Notes under the pieces: model-generated
The model's input: the letters and a program-made list of their open reading frames with translations, nothing else
Database searches by the model: none
What the model was told of the DNA's origin: nothing
NCBI GenBank assembly: GCA_000720845.1
Contig: JODU01000008.1
Location: 186,001 to 250,000 of the forward strand
Reading direction: 5' to 3'
Length of the DNA stretch: 64,000 nt
Source: Kitasatospora aureofaciens
GTDB lineage: Bacteria; Actinomycetota; Actinomycetes; Streptomycetales; Streptomycetaceae
Part shown: positions 1 to 8,142 of the stretch, piece by piece
Numbering within the stretch: position 1 is the first letter of the stretch
Layout: each line of letters begins with the position of its first letter
Made by a program: the position numbers and the translations under genes

Positions 1-200
1 TCCCCGAAGCCCGGCAGGTCCACGGCTATCACGTCGCGTTCGGTGGCGAGGATGTCGACCACCGGGTCCCAGGCCTGCCGGTGGTGACCGATGCCGTGCA
101 GCAGGACCAGCGGCTCGCCGGTGCCCACGCGCGCGTAGGCGAGGGTGACGTCCCGCGGGCCGTGGGCGGTGGGGGCCGTGAAGGAGAGCGTTGCGGACAT
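1..200 (-). CDS. alpha/beta hydrolase, N-terminal fragment
   Basis: The reading frame begins at the ATG at 200 and runs off the left edge, so only about 66 N-terminal residues are present. The segment GEPLVLLHGIGHH followed by a DVIAVDLPGFG strand is the oxyanion-hole HG motif and early beta-strand pattern of alpha/beta-hydrolase fold enzymes. The catalytic Ser, Asp and His would lie outside the window, so the substrate cannot be judged. It is divergent from the ECF sigma-factor gene. ECF41-type sigma factors often sit beside small oxidoreductase or hydrolase genes that they control, so this could be a target, but that is inference. Confidence 0.75.
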   Translation of the reverse strand, partial: MSATLSFTAPTAHGPRDVTLAYARVGTGEPLVLLHGIGHHRQAWDPVVDILATERDVIAVDLPGFG

Positions 201-256
201 GGGGCTCCTTGTCGGGAACAGGTGTTCCGGGAACGGGTGCGCGATGGCGTCGCGTA

Positions 257-290
257 GACAGCTTGTCAGCAATAGCTACCGGCGGGTAGC
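257..290. promoter_or_regulatory. two short palindromes between hydrolase and sigma-factor genes
   Basis: The divergent intergenic region holds GACA-GCT-TGTC (257-267) and GCTACC-GGCG-GGTAGC (275-290). Both are perfect inverted repeats of operator size. No regulator is assigned; either could be a repressor site or part of the divergent promoters. Confidence 0.3.
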
Positions 291-353
291 CCCGATACCG
301 GGTACGGGCGATTCCGTCTGGACACCACCGGACGCGTCCGCTGGGATGAAGGG

Positions 354-1241
354 GTGACCACCGACACCGCGACCGACGTCTTCGAAGAGCACCGGCCCGT
401 CCTCCTGGGCGTCGCCTACCGCATGCTGGGCCGCCTGGCGGACGCGGAGGACGTGGTCCAGGAGGCGTGGCTGCGCTGGTCCGGCGCCGACCGCTCCGCC
501 GTGCGCGAGCCGAGGGGCTACCTGGTGCGCGTCACCACCCGCCTCGCCATCGACCGGCTGCGCCAGGTCAAGTCGCGCGGCGAGACGTACGTCGGCCCGT
601 GGCTGCCCGAGCCCTACGTCACCGACTTCGGGGACGCCGTGCCGGACACCGCGGAGCGGGCCGTCCTCGCCGACTCCGTGTCCCTCGCGGTCCTCGTCGT
701 CCTGGAGTCGCTGTCCCCGCTGGAGCGGGCGGTGTTCGTCCTGAGGGAGGCGTTCGGCTACCCGTACGCGGAGATCGCCGCCATGCTGGAGCGCGGCGAG
801 GCCGCGGTGCGCCAGCTCGCCGGCCGTGCCCGCAAGCACGTCGACGAGCGGCGGCCCCGTTACGACGTCGACCCGGCGCAGCGCCGCGACCTCACCGAGC
901 GCTTCCTCGCCGCCGCGGCCGACGGCGACCTGGCCGGCCTGCTGGCCACGCTCGCGCCGGACGTCCGGCTGGTGGGCGACAGCGGCGGCAGGTCCAAGGC
1001 GCCGCTGCGCGTGCTGGAGAGCTCGGACAAGGTGGGCCGCTTCCTGCTCGCCGTCGCCCAGCAGGGCATTCCCGACGCCGGCTTCCACTTCCTGGAGCTC
1101 AACGGCGGCCCCGCCCTGCTGGTCAGCTCCAGCGGGAAGCCCGACTCCGTCATCCAGGTGGACATCGCCGACGGCCGCATCCAGGCCGTGTACATCATCC
1201 GCAATCCGGACAAACTGGTCTCCCTGGCCGGCCATTCCTGA
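354..1241 (+). CDS. ECF41-type sigma factor (SigJ-like) with C-terminal SnoaL-like domain
   Basis: 295 residues, longer than classical ECF sigma factors because of a C-terminal extension. Region 2 is at about residues 10-75 (LGVAYRMLGRLADAEDVVQEAWLRW) and region 4 at about 110-165 (LSPLERAVFVLREAFGYPYAEIA). The linker motif YVGPWLPEP and the VGDSGGR motif in the C-terminal SnoaL/NTF2-like domain are hallmarks of the ECF41 group, where the fused domain replaces a separate anti-sigma factor. The GTG at 354 is preceded closely by AAGGGG. The role is transcription initiation at a small regulon, probably including a neighbour; the signal is unknown. Family assignment is confident and the regulon is inference. 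Confidence 0.9.
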   Translation: MTTDTATDVFEEHRPVLLGVAYRMLGRLADAEDVVQEAWLRWSGADRSAVREPRGYLVRVTTRLAIDRLRQVKSRGETYVGPWLPEPYVTDFGDAVPDTAERAVLADSVSLAVLVVLESLSPLERAVFVLREAFGYPYAEIAAMLERGEAAVRQLAGRARKHVDERRPRYDVDPAQRRDLTERFLAAAADGDLAGLLATLAPDVRLVGDSGGRSKAPLRVLESSDKVGRFLLAVAQQGIPDAGFHFLELNGGPALLVSSSGKPDSVIQVDIADGRIQAVYIIRNPDKLVSLAGHS

Positions 1242-1275
1242 CCCGCCCCGCCCCTTCCCGTCCGCGGGATTGGTC

Positions 1276-1304
1276 TTGACCAAGGGGGTGGGGCGTTTTA
1301 TGGT
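1276..1304 (+). promoter_or_regulatory. housekeeping-type promoter for the GntR gene
   Basis: TTGACC (1276-1281) and TATGGT (1299-1304) are separated by 17 nt, a near-ideal HrdB (sigma-70) promoter. Transcription would start near 1311, giving a leader of about 70 nt with a small GGCGT-CAAA-ACGCC stem at 1338-1351 before the GTG at 1381. Confidence 0.6.
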
Positions 1305-1380
1305 CGCAGAGAACTGCAACAACCTTTAATAAACAAGGGCGTCAAAACGCCGCCGGATCACGGCGATTGCGGAGGACAGG

Positions 1381-2142
1381 GTGGGGACCACGCAGTTGGA
1401 ACCGGTGTCGGAGCCGAAGTACTGGCACCTCAGGACCGTACTCAGCGAGGCCCTGGACTCGGAGTTCGAGGTGGGTGAGATCCTGCCCAACGAACGGGAC
1501 CTCGCCGCCCGCTTCGGCGTCGCCCGCGCGACGCTCCGCCAGGCCCTGGAGCAGCTCGAACTGGAGGGCAGGCTCCAGCGCCGCCGCGGCGTCGGGACGA
1601 CCGTGGCCCCGCCGCGCGTCGGCGTGGCCGTCGGCACCGGGCAGCACGCCTGGCCGGGCACGGACGACGACGCCTGGCAGCCGGCCGACTGCCACCTCGC
1701 GGCACCTCCCGCGGCCGTGGCCGACGCGCTGGGGACGGACCGCGACGAACCCGTCCACACCGTCCGCCGGTCCCGCGTGAGCCACGGACAGCCCGTCGCC
1801 GCGGAACTGCTGTACATCCCGCCGTCCTCGGTCCCGGACCTCACCGCCATCGACGCGCCCTCCGGCCCCGCACGCGCGCGTGCCGTGCTGCGCGAGCTGC
1901 AGCGCGGGGACCTGGAGCGGCAGGAGCGCGCCGTGGAGCTGGGCTCGGCCGGCACGGACGACGCGAAGGAACTGGACCGCCTCCCGGGCGCGCCCGTCCT
2001 CGTGGTCACCACCCGCTACCTCGCCGCGGGCCGCACAGCCGCCCTCTCCGTCGCCACCTACCGCGCGGACACCTGCCGGCTGACGTTCGGAGACTCGGGG
2101 GACGTGGAGATCCACCACGGCCCCCAGACCCAGGCCTCCTGA
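1381..2142 (+). CDS. GntR-family transcriptional regulator, HutC/UTRA type
   Basis: 253 residues. The N-terminal winged helix-turn-helix spans about residues 14-78, with the typical ILPNERDLAARFGVARATLRQAL core (quoted in part) and a GRLQRRRGVGT wing. Residues from about 95 onward have the alternating strand pattern of a UTRA effector domain. HutC-type GntR proteins sense small metabolites such as amino sugars or histidine intermediates. No metabolic operon adjoins it, so the effector is unknown. The start is a GTG preceded by GGAGGACAGG, and a strong -35/-10 pair lies upstream. Confidence 0.88.
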   Translation: MGTTQLEPVSEPKYWHLRTVLSEALDSEFEVGEILPNERDLAARFGVARATLRQALEQLELEGRLQRRRGVGTTVAPPRVGVAVGTGQHAWPGTDDDAWQPADCHLAAPPAAVADALGTDRDEPVHTVRRSRVSHGQPVAAELLYIPPSSVPDLTAIDAPSGPARARAVLRELQRGDLERQERAVELGSAGTDDAKELDRLPGAPVLVVTTRYLAAGRTAALSVATYRADTCRLTFGDSGDVEIHHGPQTQAS

Positions 2143-2212
2143 CCGACCCGCCGTACGCCACCGGCGGCCCGCCGGGCCCCGGCATCCCGCCGGTGGCGGG
2201 GCATCGACCCGG

Positions 2213-3367
2213 TCAGCGGCGTGCCGTCGCGCCCTCGACCGCGAACAGCTGCTCCTCCACATGGTCGAGGGCGAGCCGCAGCGCGCCCGTCGCCACGGCC
2301 GCCTCGCCGAGCAGCGACAGGGCCACGCGCGGCGGGCGCAGGCAGTAGCGGGCCAGCTCCCGGCGCAACGGCTCCAGCACACCGTCGAGCCCGGCCGCCC
2401 AGCCGCCGATGACGACCATCTCGGGATCGAGCGCCAGCGCCAGCGCCGCCACGTCGTGCACCAGCCGCTGGATGAAGCGCTCGACGGCCGCGCGGGCCCG
2501 CTCGTCGCCCTCACGGGCCTCGGCGAAGACCTTGGCGACCGCCTGCTCGTCCAGCGGGTGCAGCGGCTCGTCCGTGGTGGACAGCAGCGTCTCCGGCGTC
2601 ACCTCCCGGCCCAGCAGATGCAGCGCGCCGATCTCCCCGGCCGCCCCGCCGTACCCCCGGTGCAGCCGACCGCCGATCAGCGCACCCGCCCCGGGGCTGA
2701 GACCGGCCAGCACGAACACGATGTCGTCGCACTCGGTGGCGGTCCCCTTCCAGTGCTCGGCCACCGCCGCCGCGTTCGCGTCGTTCTCCACCAGCACCGG
2801 GCACTTGAAGGACCGGCTCAGCCGCTCACCCAGGCCGAGCCCCGTCCACCCGGGCAGCGCCGTGCCCAGGCGGACCGTGCCGTCCGCCTCCACGATGCCG
2901 GGCGTGGCCGCGCCGACCGCCCGCAGCGAGCCGCGCGCCACACCGGCCCGGCGCAGCAGCTCGGCGACGGCCGTGCGCAGCCGCTCCAGCCGCTCGTCGG
3001 CCGGCGCGTTCTCGTCCACGTCCTTGGCCTGGGCGCCGATCACCCGGCCGTCCAGGTCGGACAGGAGCGCGGCGACGCGGTGCGGACCGATCTCCAGGCC
3101 CAGCAGATGGCCCGCCTCCGCCCGGAACCGGAACCGCCGCGCGGGCCGGCCCTGCCGCCGGGCCGTACCCTCGTCGGCGGCCGCCTCGACGACCAGACCG
3201 GCCTCGATCAGCCCCTCGACGACGCCCTCGACGGTCGGCCGGGACAGCCCCGTCACCCGGGTGATCTCGGTCAGCGTCGCGGAGTCCGTCGCCCGCAAGG
3301 CGTGCAGCACCACGGCGGAGTTGATCCTCCGCAACAGCGACGGGTCCCCGCCGGTCAGGCCTGTCAA
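2213..3367 (-). CDS. ROK-family transcriptional regulator
   Basis: 384 residues from a TTG start with GGAGG eight bases upstream; the open frame continues upstream, but without coding character. An N-terminal winged helix (about 10-70, ATLTEITRVTGLSRPTVEGV) precedes a ROK sugar-kinase-like domain with GAATPGIVEADGTV and ENDANAAAVAEHW. The Cys-rich zinc motif of most ROK proteins (CGCGxxGCxE type) is missing after GGAAGEIGALHL, so this is a ROK member without the usual zinc site. It is probably a repressor for sugar or secondary carbon use. It lies downstream of the two-component genes on the same strand, separated by about 100 nt. Confidence 0.88.
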   Translation of the reverse strand: MTGLTGGDPSLLRRINSAVVLHALRATDSATLTEITRVTGLSRPTVEGVVEGLIEAGLVVEAAADEGTARRQGRPARRFRFRAEAGHLLGLEIGPHRVAALLSDLDGRVIGAQAKDVDENAPADERLERLRTAVAELLRRAGVARGSLRAVGAATPGIVEADGTVRLGTALPGWTGLGLGERLSRSFKCPVLVENDANAAAVAEHWKGTATECDDIVFVLAGLSPGAGALIGGRLHRGYGGAAGEIGALHLLGREVTPETLLSTTDEPLHPLDEQAVAKVFAEAREGDERARAAVERFIQRLVHDVAALALALDPEMVVIGGWAAGLDGVLEPLRRELARYCLRPPRVALSLLGEAAVATGALRLALDHVEEQLFAVEGATARR

Positions 3368-3468
3368 GGTCCGTCCTCCCAGCTCGTGCGCGTGTTGTGG
3401 CCGGATGGTACTCGGCCTGCCGGACCCCGGCGAGTTCCGGTCTCCGTTCCCGGCCCGTGCGGCCCTCC

Positions 3469-4131
3469 TCACCCGGGCGCCACGAACCCCGACTCGTACG
3501 CCGTGATCACCGCCTGGGTGCGGTCCCGCGCCCCCAGCTTCGCCAGTACGGCGCTCACATGCGACTTCACCGTCTCGGTGCCGACCACCAGCCGGGCGGC
3601 GATCTCCGCGTTCGACAGCCCGCGCGCCATCAGCCGCAGCACCTCGCCCTCCCGCTCGGTCAGCCGGGCGCGTTCCAACTCGGCGCGGGCCGCGCGGTTG
3701 TGGGCGCCGTCGCCGTACTCGGCGGCCAGTCGCCGCACCGAGGCGGGGAACAGCAGGGACTCGCCCTCGGCGATCAGCCGTACCGCGTGCACGATCTCGG
3801 CCGGGCGGGCGCGCTTGAGCAGGAACCCGTCGGCGCCCGCGCGCAACGCCTCGTACACGTACTCGTCGTTCTCGAAGGTCGTCACCACGAGGATCCTGGG
3901 CGGGTCGGCCACCGTCCGCAGCAACGCGCGGGTGGCCTCGATGCCGTCCAGCAACGGCATACGGACGTCCATGGCGACCACGTCCGGCCGCGTCTGCCGC
4001 ACCAGCGGAATGACCGCCGCCCCGTCGGCCGCCTCGCCGACCACCTCGATGTCCGGCTGCGCTTCCAGCACCGCCCGCAGCCCGGCGCGCACCAGCGGTT
4101 CGTCGTCGACGAGGAGCACTCTGACCGGCAT
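3469..4131 (-). CDS. NarL/LuxR-type response regulator
   Basis: 220 residues. The receiver domain carries the acidic pair DD at residues 9-10, the phosphoacceptor Asp55 in VVAMDVRMP and the conserved Lys in LLKRARP. A LuxR-type helix-turn-helix occupies about 152-210 (LTEREGEVLRLMARGLSNAEIAARL, quoted in part). The gene lies 14 nt downstream of the sensor kinase and is presumably co-transcribed with it. The divergent ABC transporter (5420-7068) is the most likely target, because NarL-type pairs of this class commonly control drug-export ABC operons; that link is inferred from position. Confidence 0.93.
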   Translation of the reverse strand: MPVRVLLVDDEPLVRAGLRAVLEAQPDIEVVGEAADGAAVIPLVRQTRPDVVAMDVRMPLLDGIEATRALLRTVADPPRILVVTTFENDEYVYEALRAGADGFLLKRARPAEIVHAVRLIAEGESLLFPASVRRLAAEYGDGAHNRAARAELERARLTEREGEVLRLMARGLSNAEIAARLVVGTETVKSHVSAVLAKLGARDRTQAVITAYESGFVAPG

Positions 4132-4145
4132 CCGGCCAGCCTAGA

Positions 4146-5312
4146 TCAGCCCGGCGGCAGCTCGACGCGCACCTTCCACTCACCGGCGCCGTCCGGCCCC
4201 GCGTGCGCCCGGCCGCCCAGCAGCGCGGCCCGCTCGCGTATGCCGCGCAGCCCCGCGCCGCGCCCCGGCGCGGCTCTCGCGTCCCGCAGCGGATTGCGCA
4301 CGTCCAGGGTGAGCACCCCGTCCGCCACCTCGACGCGGACCCGCGTCGGCACGGCACCCGCGTGCCGCAGCACGTTGGTCAGCGACTCCTGCAGGATGCG
4401 GTAGCCCTCGCGGGAGACGTGGCCCGGCAGCGTCTCCAGCGGGCCCGCGACCTCGGCGTCGACCTTCGCCCCCGAGGCCCGGGCGGACTCCAGGAGGCGG
4501 TCGGCGTCCGCGAGCGTCGGTCTGCCGCTCGCCGGCCGCTCCGACTCCCGCAGCACACCGAGCACTCGCTCCAGATCCTCCAGGGCCGCCCTGCCGGTCT
4601 CCTCGATGGCGGTCAGGGCCCGGTCGGTGAACTCCGCGCTGTTCGCCGCCCGAGCGGCCCCCGCCTGGACGACGGCGACGGTCAGCGCGTGGCCGATGGA
4701 GTCGTGCAATTCGCGCGCGATGCGGTTGCGTTCCAGGAGTTGCTCGGTGCGTTCCTCCAGGGCGGAGAGCCGTTCGGCGGCGGACGGTCCCAGCAGGCGG
4801 CGGGCGAGCCGGGTGATCAGCTCCCCGGAGCCGACGACGACCGCGGCGAGCAGCAGGACCGGCAGCGGCGCGAGCGGGCCGTACCACCAGTGGTCGCCCG
4901 CGAGGCGGACGTACGAACCGTCCCCCTGCCGCCCGCCCCGTGCCACGTGCACCAGGTCGACGGCCAGGACGGGCAGCTGCACCGTGAGCATCGCGACGCA
5001 GGAGCCGATGAGCAGGCGGGCCTCCAGCCACAGGACCGTTCGTCCGCGGTCGGCCCAGGTCGCGGACGGCGCGACGACGATGTCCGTGCTCGCGTCGTCC
5101 GGGCGGTGGCCGGTCAGCAGCAGTCTGGCCTGCACACCCTCGACCACCCGCATCCCGGGCACCAGCCCGGCGGCCGCCAGCGGCACCACCGACACGAACG
5201 CCCACGCCTCGTCGACGAAGATCCACATGGCCGGCCACACCACGGCCATGAACAGGTGCAGCCATCGTGTGTACGTCACCGCCCGGCCGAACGGACGCAG
5301 CATGCGGAGCAT
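4146..5312 (-). CDS. HisKA_3-type sensor histidine kinase
   Basis: 388 residues. The ATG at 5312 is chosen over an upstream in-frame ATG because GGAGG sits eight bases before it. The N-terminal half contains about four hydrophobic segments (around residues 15-60 and 100-165). The phospho-acceptor His203 lies in RELHDSIGHALTVAVV, the dimerisation box of NarL-partner kinases, and is followed by a degenerate HATPase_c domain with GYRILQESLTNVLRHA (N box) and GAGLRGIRERAALLGG (G box). It would phosphorylate the response regulator encoded directly downstream. The stimulus is unknown; cell-envelope stress is a common theme in this family. Confidence 0.92.
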   Translation of the reverse strand: MLRMLRPFGRAVTYTRWLHLFMAVVWPAMWIFVDEAWAFVSVVPLAAAGLVPGMRVVEGVQARLLLTGHRPDDASTDIVVAPSATWADRGRTVLWLEARLLIGSCVAMLTVQLPVLAVDLVHVARGGRQGDGSYVRLAGDHWWYGPLAPLPVLLLAAVVVGSGELITRLARRLLGPSAAERLSALEERTEQLLERNRIARELHDSIGHALTVAVVQAGAARAANSAEFTDRALTAIEETGRAALEDLERVLGVLRESERPASGRPTLADADRLLESARASGAKVDAEVAGPLETLPGHVSREGYRILQESLTNVLRHAGAVPTRVRVEVADGVLTLDVRNPLRDARAAPGRGAGLRGIRERAALLGGRAHAGPDGAGEWKVRVELPPG

Positions 5313-5419
5313 CCGCTCATCCTCCCAGCCGCCACCGGCACCGGACCTCCCCCGCACGGGGGAGCCGGTCTCCACCGGCGGGGGAGGCCCCGCCCCGTCC
5401 CGACCGGCAGGCTGCTGCC

Positions 5420-6340
5420 ATGACCAGCATCGACGTCCAGAACCTCACCAAGGAGTACGGCACCCGACGAGCCGTCGACGACCTCACCTTCACCGTGCGC
5501 CCCGGCCGCGTCACCGGCTTCCTCGGCCCCAACGGCGCCGGCAAGTCCACCACCATGCGGCTCGTCCTCGGCCTGGACCGGCCCACCTCCGGTACCGCGA
5601 CCGTCGGCGGACGCGCCTACCCCACCCTGCACGAGCCGCTGCGCCACGTCGGTGCCCTGCTCGACGCGGACGCCGCCCACGGTTCGCGCACCGCCAGGAA
5701 CCACCTGCGAGTCCTGGCGGCGAGCAACCGCGTCCCCGCGCGGCGGGTCGACGAGGTGCTGGAGGAGACCGGCATCGCGGCCGTGGCCCGCCGCCGGGTG
5801 AGGACGTACTCCCTGGGCATGCGCCAGCGGCTGGGCATCGCCGCCGCGCTGCTGGGCGATCCCGAAGTGGTGATGCTGGACGAGCCGTCCAACGGGCTGG
5901 ATCCCGAGGGCATCATCTGGATCCGCGAACTGCTGCGCGGGCTCGCGGCCGAGGGACGCACGGTCCTGGTCTCCAGCCACCTGATGAACGAGACCGCGTC
6001 CTTCGCCGACCACCTCGTCGTCCTCGGCCGGGGCCGTCTGCTCGCCGACACGCCGATGCGGGAGTTCATCGACGCGCGCGTGCGGCCACGGGTCCGCGTG
6101 CGGACGTCGGACGCGACCGCTCTGCAAGCCGCGCTCGCCCGGCACGGGCACGACGCCGAGGAACACGACGACGGCCACTGGACCGTGCACCACGCGCGTG
6201 TGGACGACATCGGCCGGATCGTGTCCGGCGCGGGCGTGCCCGTCCTCGAACTGGCCGCGGACGAGGGCACGCTGGAGCAGGCCTACCTCGATCTGACCGC
6301 GGTCGAGACCGAGTTCACCGCACGGCCCCAGGAGGCCTGA
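5420..6340 (+). CDS. ABC transporter ATP-binding protein
   Basis: 306 residues. Walker A is GPNGAGKST (36-44), the signature is the divergent YSLGMRQRLGIA typical of the DrrA/CcmA-like export branch, and Walker B is VVMLDEPSNGLDP. The C-terminal region of about 100 residues resembles the extension of actinobacterial drug- and peptide-export ATPases. The ATG at 5420 fits domain homology. The permease starts 2 nt after the stop, so the two form one unit. It is divergent from the two-component system, which probably regulates it. Export of an antimicrobial or envelope component is inferred. Confidence 0.93.
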   Translation: MTSIDVQNLTKEYGTRRAVDDLTFTVRPGRVTGFLGPNGAGKSTTMRLVLGLDRPTSGTATVGGRAYPTLHEPLRHVGALLDADAAHGSRTARNHLRVLAASNRVPARRVDEVLEETGIAAVARRRVRTYSLGMRQRLGIAAALLGDPEVVMLDEPSNGLDPEGIIWIRELLRGLAAEGRTVLVSSHLMNETASFADHLVVLGRGRLLADTPMREFIDARVRPRVRVRTSDATALQAALARHGHDAEEHDDGHWTVHHARVDDIGRIVSGAGVPVLELAADEGTLEQAYLDLTAVETEFTARPQEA

Positions 6341-6342
6341 CC

Positions 6343-7068
6343 ATGAACCTCACGCCCGTCCTCCGCGCGGAGGCGCTCAAGGTGCTCACCCTGCGTTCGC
6401 TGTGCGGCACGCTGCTGGCCCTGTTCGCCGCCACCACGGCGTTCTCCGCGCTGGCCGGGGTGTCCGACACCTCCGACCCGGACTTCGACCCGCTGTTCAT
6501 GGCCCTGTCCGGGGTCATGCCGGGCCAGATCGCGGCCGTCGCCTTCGGCGCCGTCGTCGTCTCCAGCGAGTACCAGGGCAACGGGATCCGGCTCACCCTG
6601 ACCGCCGTGCCGCGGCGCGGGCGGTGGTTCGCGGCGAAGCTGGCGGTCGTCGCCGTACCGGTCCTCGCGGTGGGTCTGGTCACGGCACTCGCCGCCCTGC
6701 TCGCCGCACGTGCGGGCCTTGGCGCGGCGGCGGACGGGCTCACCCTCGGCCAGCAGGTCCGCGGCGTCGTGGGCTGCGGTGTCTACCTCATGCTCATGGC
6801 CCTGTTCGCGGCCGGGCTCACCACCCTGTTCCGCAGCGGCGTGGCCACCCTGTCCACCCTGGTCCCGCTCATCCTCGTCGTCTCCTTCGTGATCGGTGAC
6901 GCGGCGGGCACCGCCGCCGACTTCCTGCCGGACAGGGCAGGGCAGATCGCTCTCTACCGGACGTACGACGGGACCCTGGGGCCCTGGACGGGGCTCGCGG
7001 TGACCGCGCTGTGGGCGGCGGTCGCGCTCCTCGCCGGGTTCTGGCGGCTGCGCCGCCGTGACGCCTGA
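6343..7068 (+). CDS. ABC transporter permease (ABC-2 type)
   Basis: 241 residues with about six predicted membrane helices: near residues 20-40, 55-75, 100-125, 145-170, 175-195 and 215-235. The segment VSSEYQGNGIRLTLTAVPRR is the cytoplasmic loop seen in ABC-2 permeases partnering DrrA-like ATPases. A GGAGG lies just before the ATG and overlaps the end of the ATPase gene, so the two are translationally linked. It forms the membrane channel of the exporter; substrate unknown. Confidence 0.9.
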   Translation: MNLTPVLRAEALKVLTLRSLCGTLLALFAATTAFSALAGVSDTSDPDFDPLFMALSGVMPGQIAAVAFGAVVVSSEYQGNGIRLTLTAVPRRGRWFAAKLAVVAVPVLAVGLVTALAALLAARAGLGAAADGLTLGQQVRGVVGCGVYLMLMALFAAGLTTLFRSGVATLSTLVPLILVVSFVIGDAAGTAADFLPDRAGQIALYRTYDGTLGPWTGLAVTALWAAVALLAGFWRLRRRDA

Positions 7069-7105
7069 ACCCGGACGGGCGCGGTGCCCGCTGACGCCCC
7101 GCCAA

Positions 7106-7128
7106 TTGTCAGTGGCGGCGGGTTTACT
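7106..7128 (+). promoter_or_regulatory. RecA-NDp/PafBC-like promoter, leaderless start
   Basis: TTGTCAGTG (7106-7114), exactly 8 nt, then TTTACT (7123-7128) fits the actinobacterial LexA-independent DNA-damage promoter (tTGTCRGtg-N8-TAnnnT) except for T at the second -10 position. The -10 box ends 6 nt before the ATG at 7135, so the mRNA would be leaderless. Confidence 0.55.
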
Positions 7129-7134
7129 GGACAC

Positions 7135-7575
7135 ATGAACATCGCGCGGCACCTCGCCCTCGTCGACGAGCTGTGCTTCCGGCCCTTCCCGGCGGAGCAC
7201 GGCCCGTCGGACGAGGGCACCGCGGCTCCCGGGTACTTCACGGTGGTGCTGGAGGGCAGCCACGGCCTGGGCGGCCGGGACCCGGGGGAGCGGGCGGCGA
7301 CGGTCGAGCAGTACGAGAAGGACAGGGACGCTCTCTACGAGCGACTGGCCCGGCGCTGGGGCGAGACGGACCCGTACAACCTGCAGACGGTCCTGCTGCG
7401 GACCGAGCGGGAGGAGATACCCGAGCCGTGGGCCGCCCTGAGCGCCCGTGCACGGGTGGCACATCTCTGGGAGGCCGAGGGCACCGGCCGCTGGGTCGCG
7501 GTGGCCGTCGCCGACCGCGACGAGACGGACGAGGTGCGGCTGCTGGCGGTGGTCACGCAGGAGGCACCACCATGA
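7135..7575 (+). CDS. conserved hypothetical protein, putatively leaderless
   Basis: 146 residues, acidic and soluble, with no membrane segment or signal peptide; I recognise no domain. The sequence is rich in conserved-looking aromatic and charged positions (YEKDRDALYERLARRWGE; AHLWEAEGTGRWVAVAVAD). The ATG at 7135 has no Shine-Dalgarno and sits at the predicted transcription start of a TTGTCAGTG-type promoter, which supports that start. It converges on mug, a base-excision repair gene, with a gap of about 9 nt. The promoter type and the neighbour suggest DNA-damage induction, but the protein function is unknown. Confidence 0.75.
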   Translation: MNIARHLALVDELCFRPFPAEHGPSDEGTAAPGYFTVVLEGSHGLGGRDPGERAATVEQYEKDRDALYERLARRWGETDPYNLQTVLLRTEREEIPEPWAALSARARVAHLWEAEGTGRWVAVAVADRDETDEVRLLAVVTQEAPP

Positions 7576-7584
7576 CCGTCCCGC

Positions 7585-8142
7585 CTACGCCTGCGAGGGT
7601 GCCTCCGCCGCGACCCGCAGCCGGGCGAACTCCTCCGCCATCGTCTGCGCCGTCCAGTGCGCGTTGAGCCCGCTCGGGTTGGGCAGCACCCACACCCGGG
7701 TACTGCCGAACATCCGCTCCTGCGGCCCCACTCGTGCCTTCCGCTCGTCGAACGCGGTCCGGTACGCGGTGACACCGACCACGGCCAGCCAGCGGGGACG
7801 CAGCCGCGCCACCTTCGCGACCAGCAGCCGACCGCCCTCCCGGTACTCCTCGGCGGTCAACTCGTCCGCCCGCGCGCTGGCCCGCGCCACGACGTTCGTG
7901 ATGCCGAGCCCGTACGAGGGCAACTCGTCCTGCTCCGACGGCTTCAGCAGCCGCGGTGTGAACCCGGACAAGTGCAGGACGGGCCAGAAGCGGTTGCCGG
8001 GACGGGCGAAGTGGTGGCCCGTCGCCGCCGACAGCAGGCCCGGGTTGATGCCGCAGAACAGCACGCGGAGGCCGTCCCCGTCGACGTCCGGCAGCAGACG
8101 GTCGCGGGCGGCCTCCAGCTCGGCCCGGGTGAAGCGGCTCAG
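7585..8142 (-). CDS. mug: G/U mismatch-specific DNA glycosylase (MUG/TDG family)
   Basis: About 185 residues. VLFCGINPGLLSAATGHHFA carries the GINPG catalytic motif of family-2 uracil-DNA glycosylases, and the C-terminal LPNPSGLNAHW is the second conserved motif. It removes uracil or thymine mispaired with G. The frame has no ATG, GTG or TTG upstream of the conserved domain before running deep into purB. The best start is a CTG at 8142 whose CTGA overlaps the purB stop, mimicking the usual ATGA coupling. Translation after purB by coupling is therefore likely. The product call is confident and the start is not. Confidence 0.85.
   Translation of the reverse strand: MSRFTRAELEAARDRLLPDVDGDGLRVLFCGINPGLLSAATGHHFARPGNRFWPVLHLSGFTPRLLKPSEQDELPSYGLGITNVVARASARADELTAEEYREGGRLLVAKVARLRPRWLAVVGVTAYRTAFDERKARVGPQERMFGSTRVWVLPNPSGLNAHWTAQTMAEEFARLRVAAEAPSQA

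Noticed and set aside
2213..4357. Fusion of ROK regulator with a long N-terminal extension
   Set aside because: The upstream part is antisense-frame sequence over the response regulator and lacks domains; the TTG at 3367 has a proper Shine-Dalgarno.
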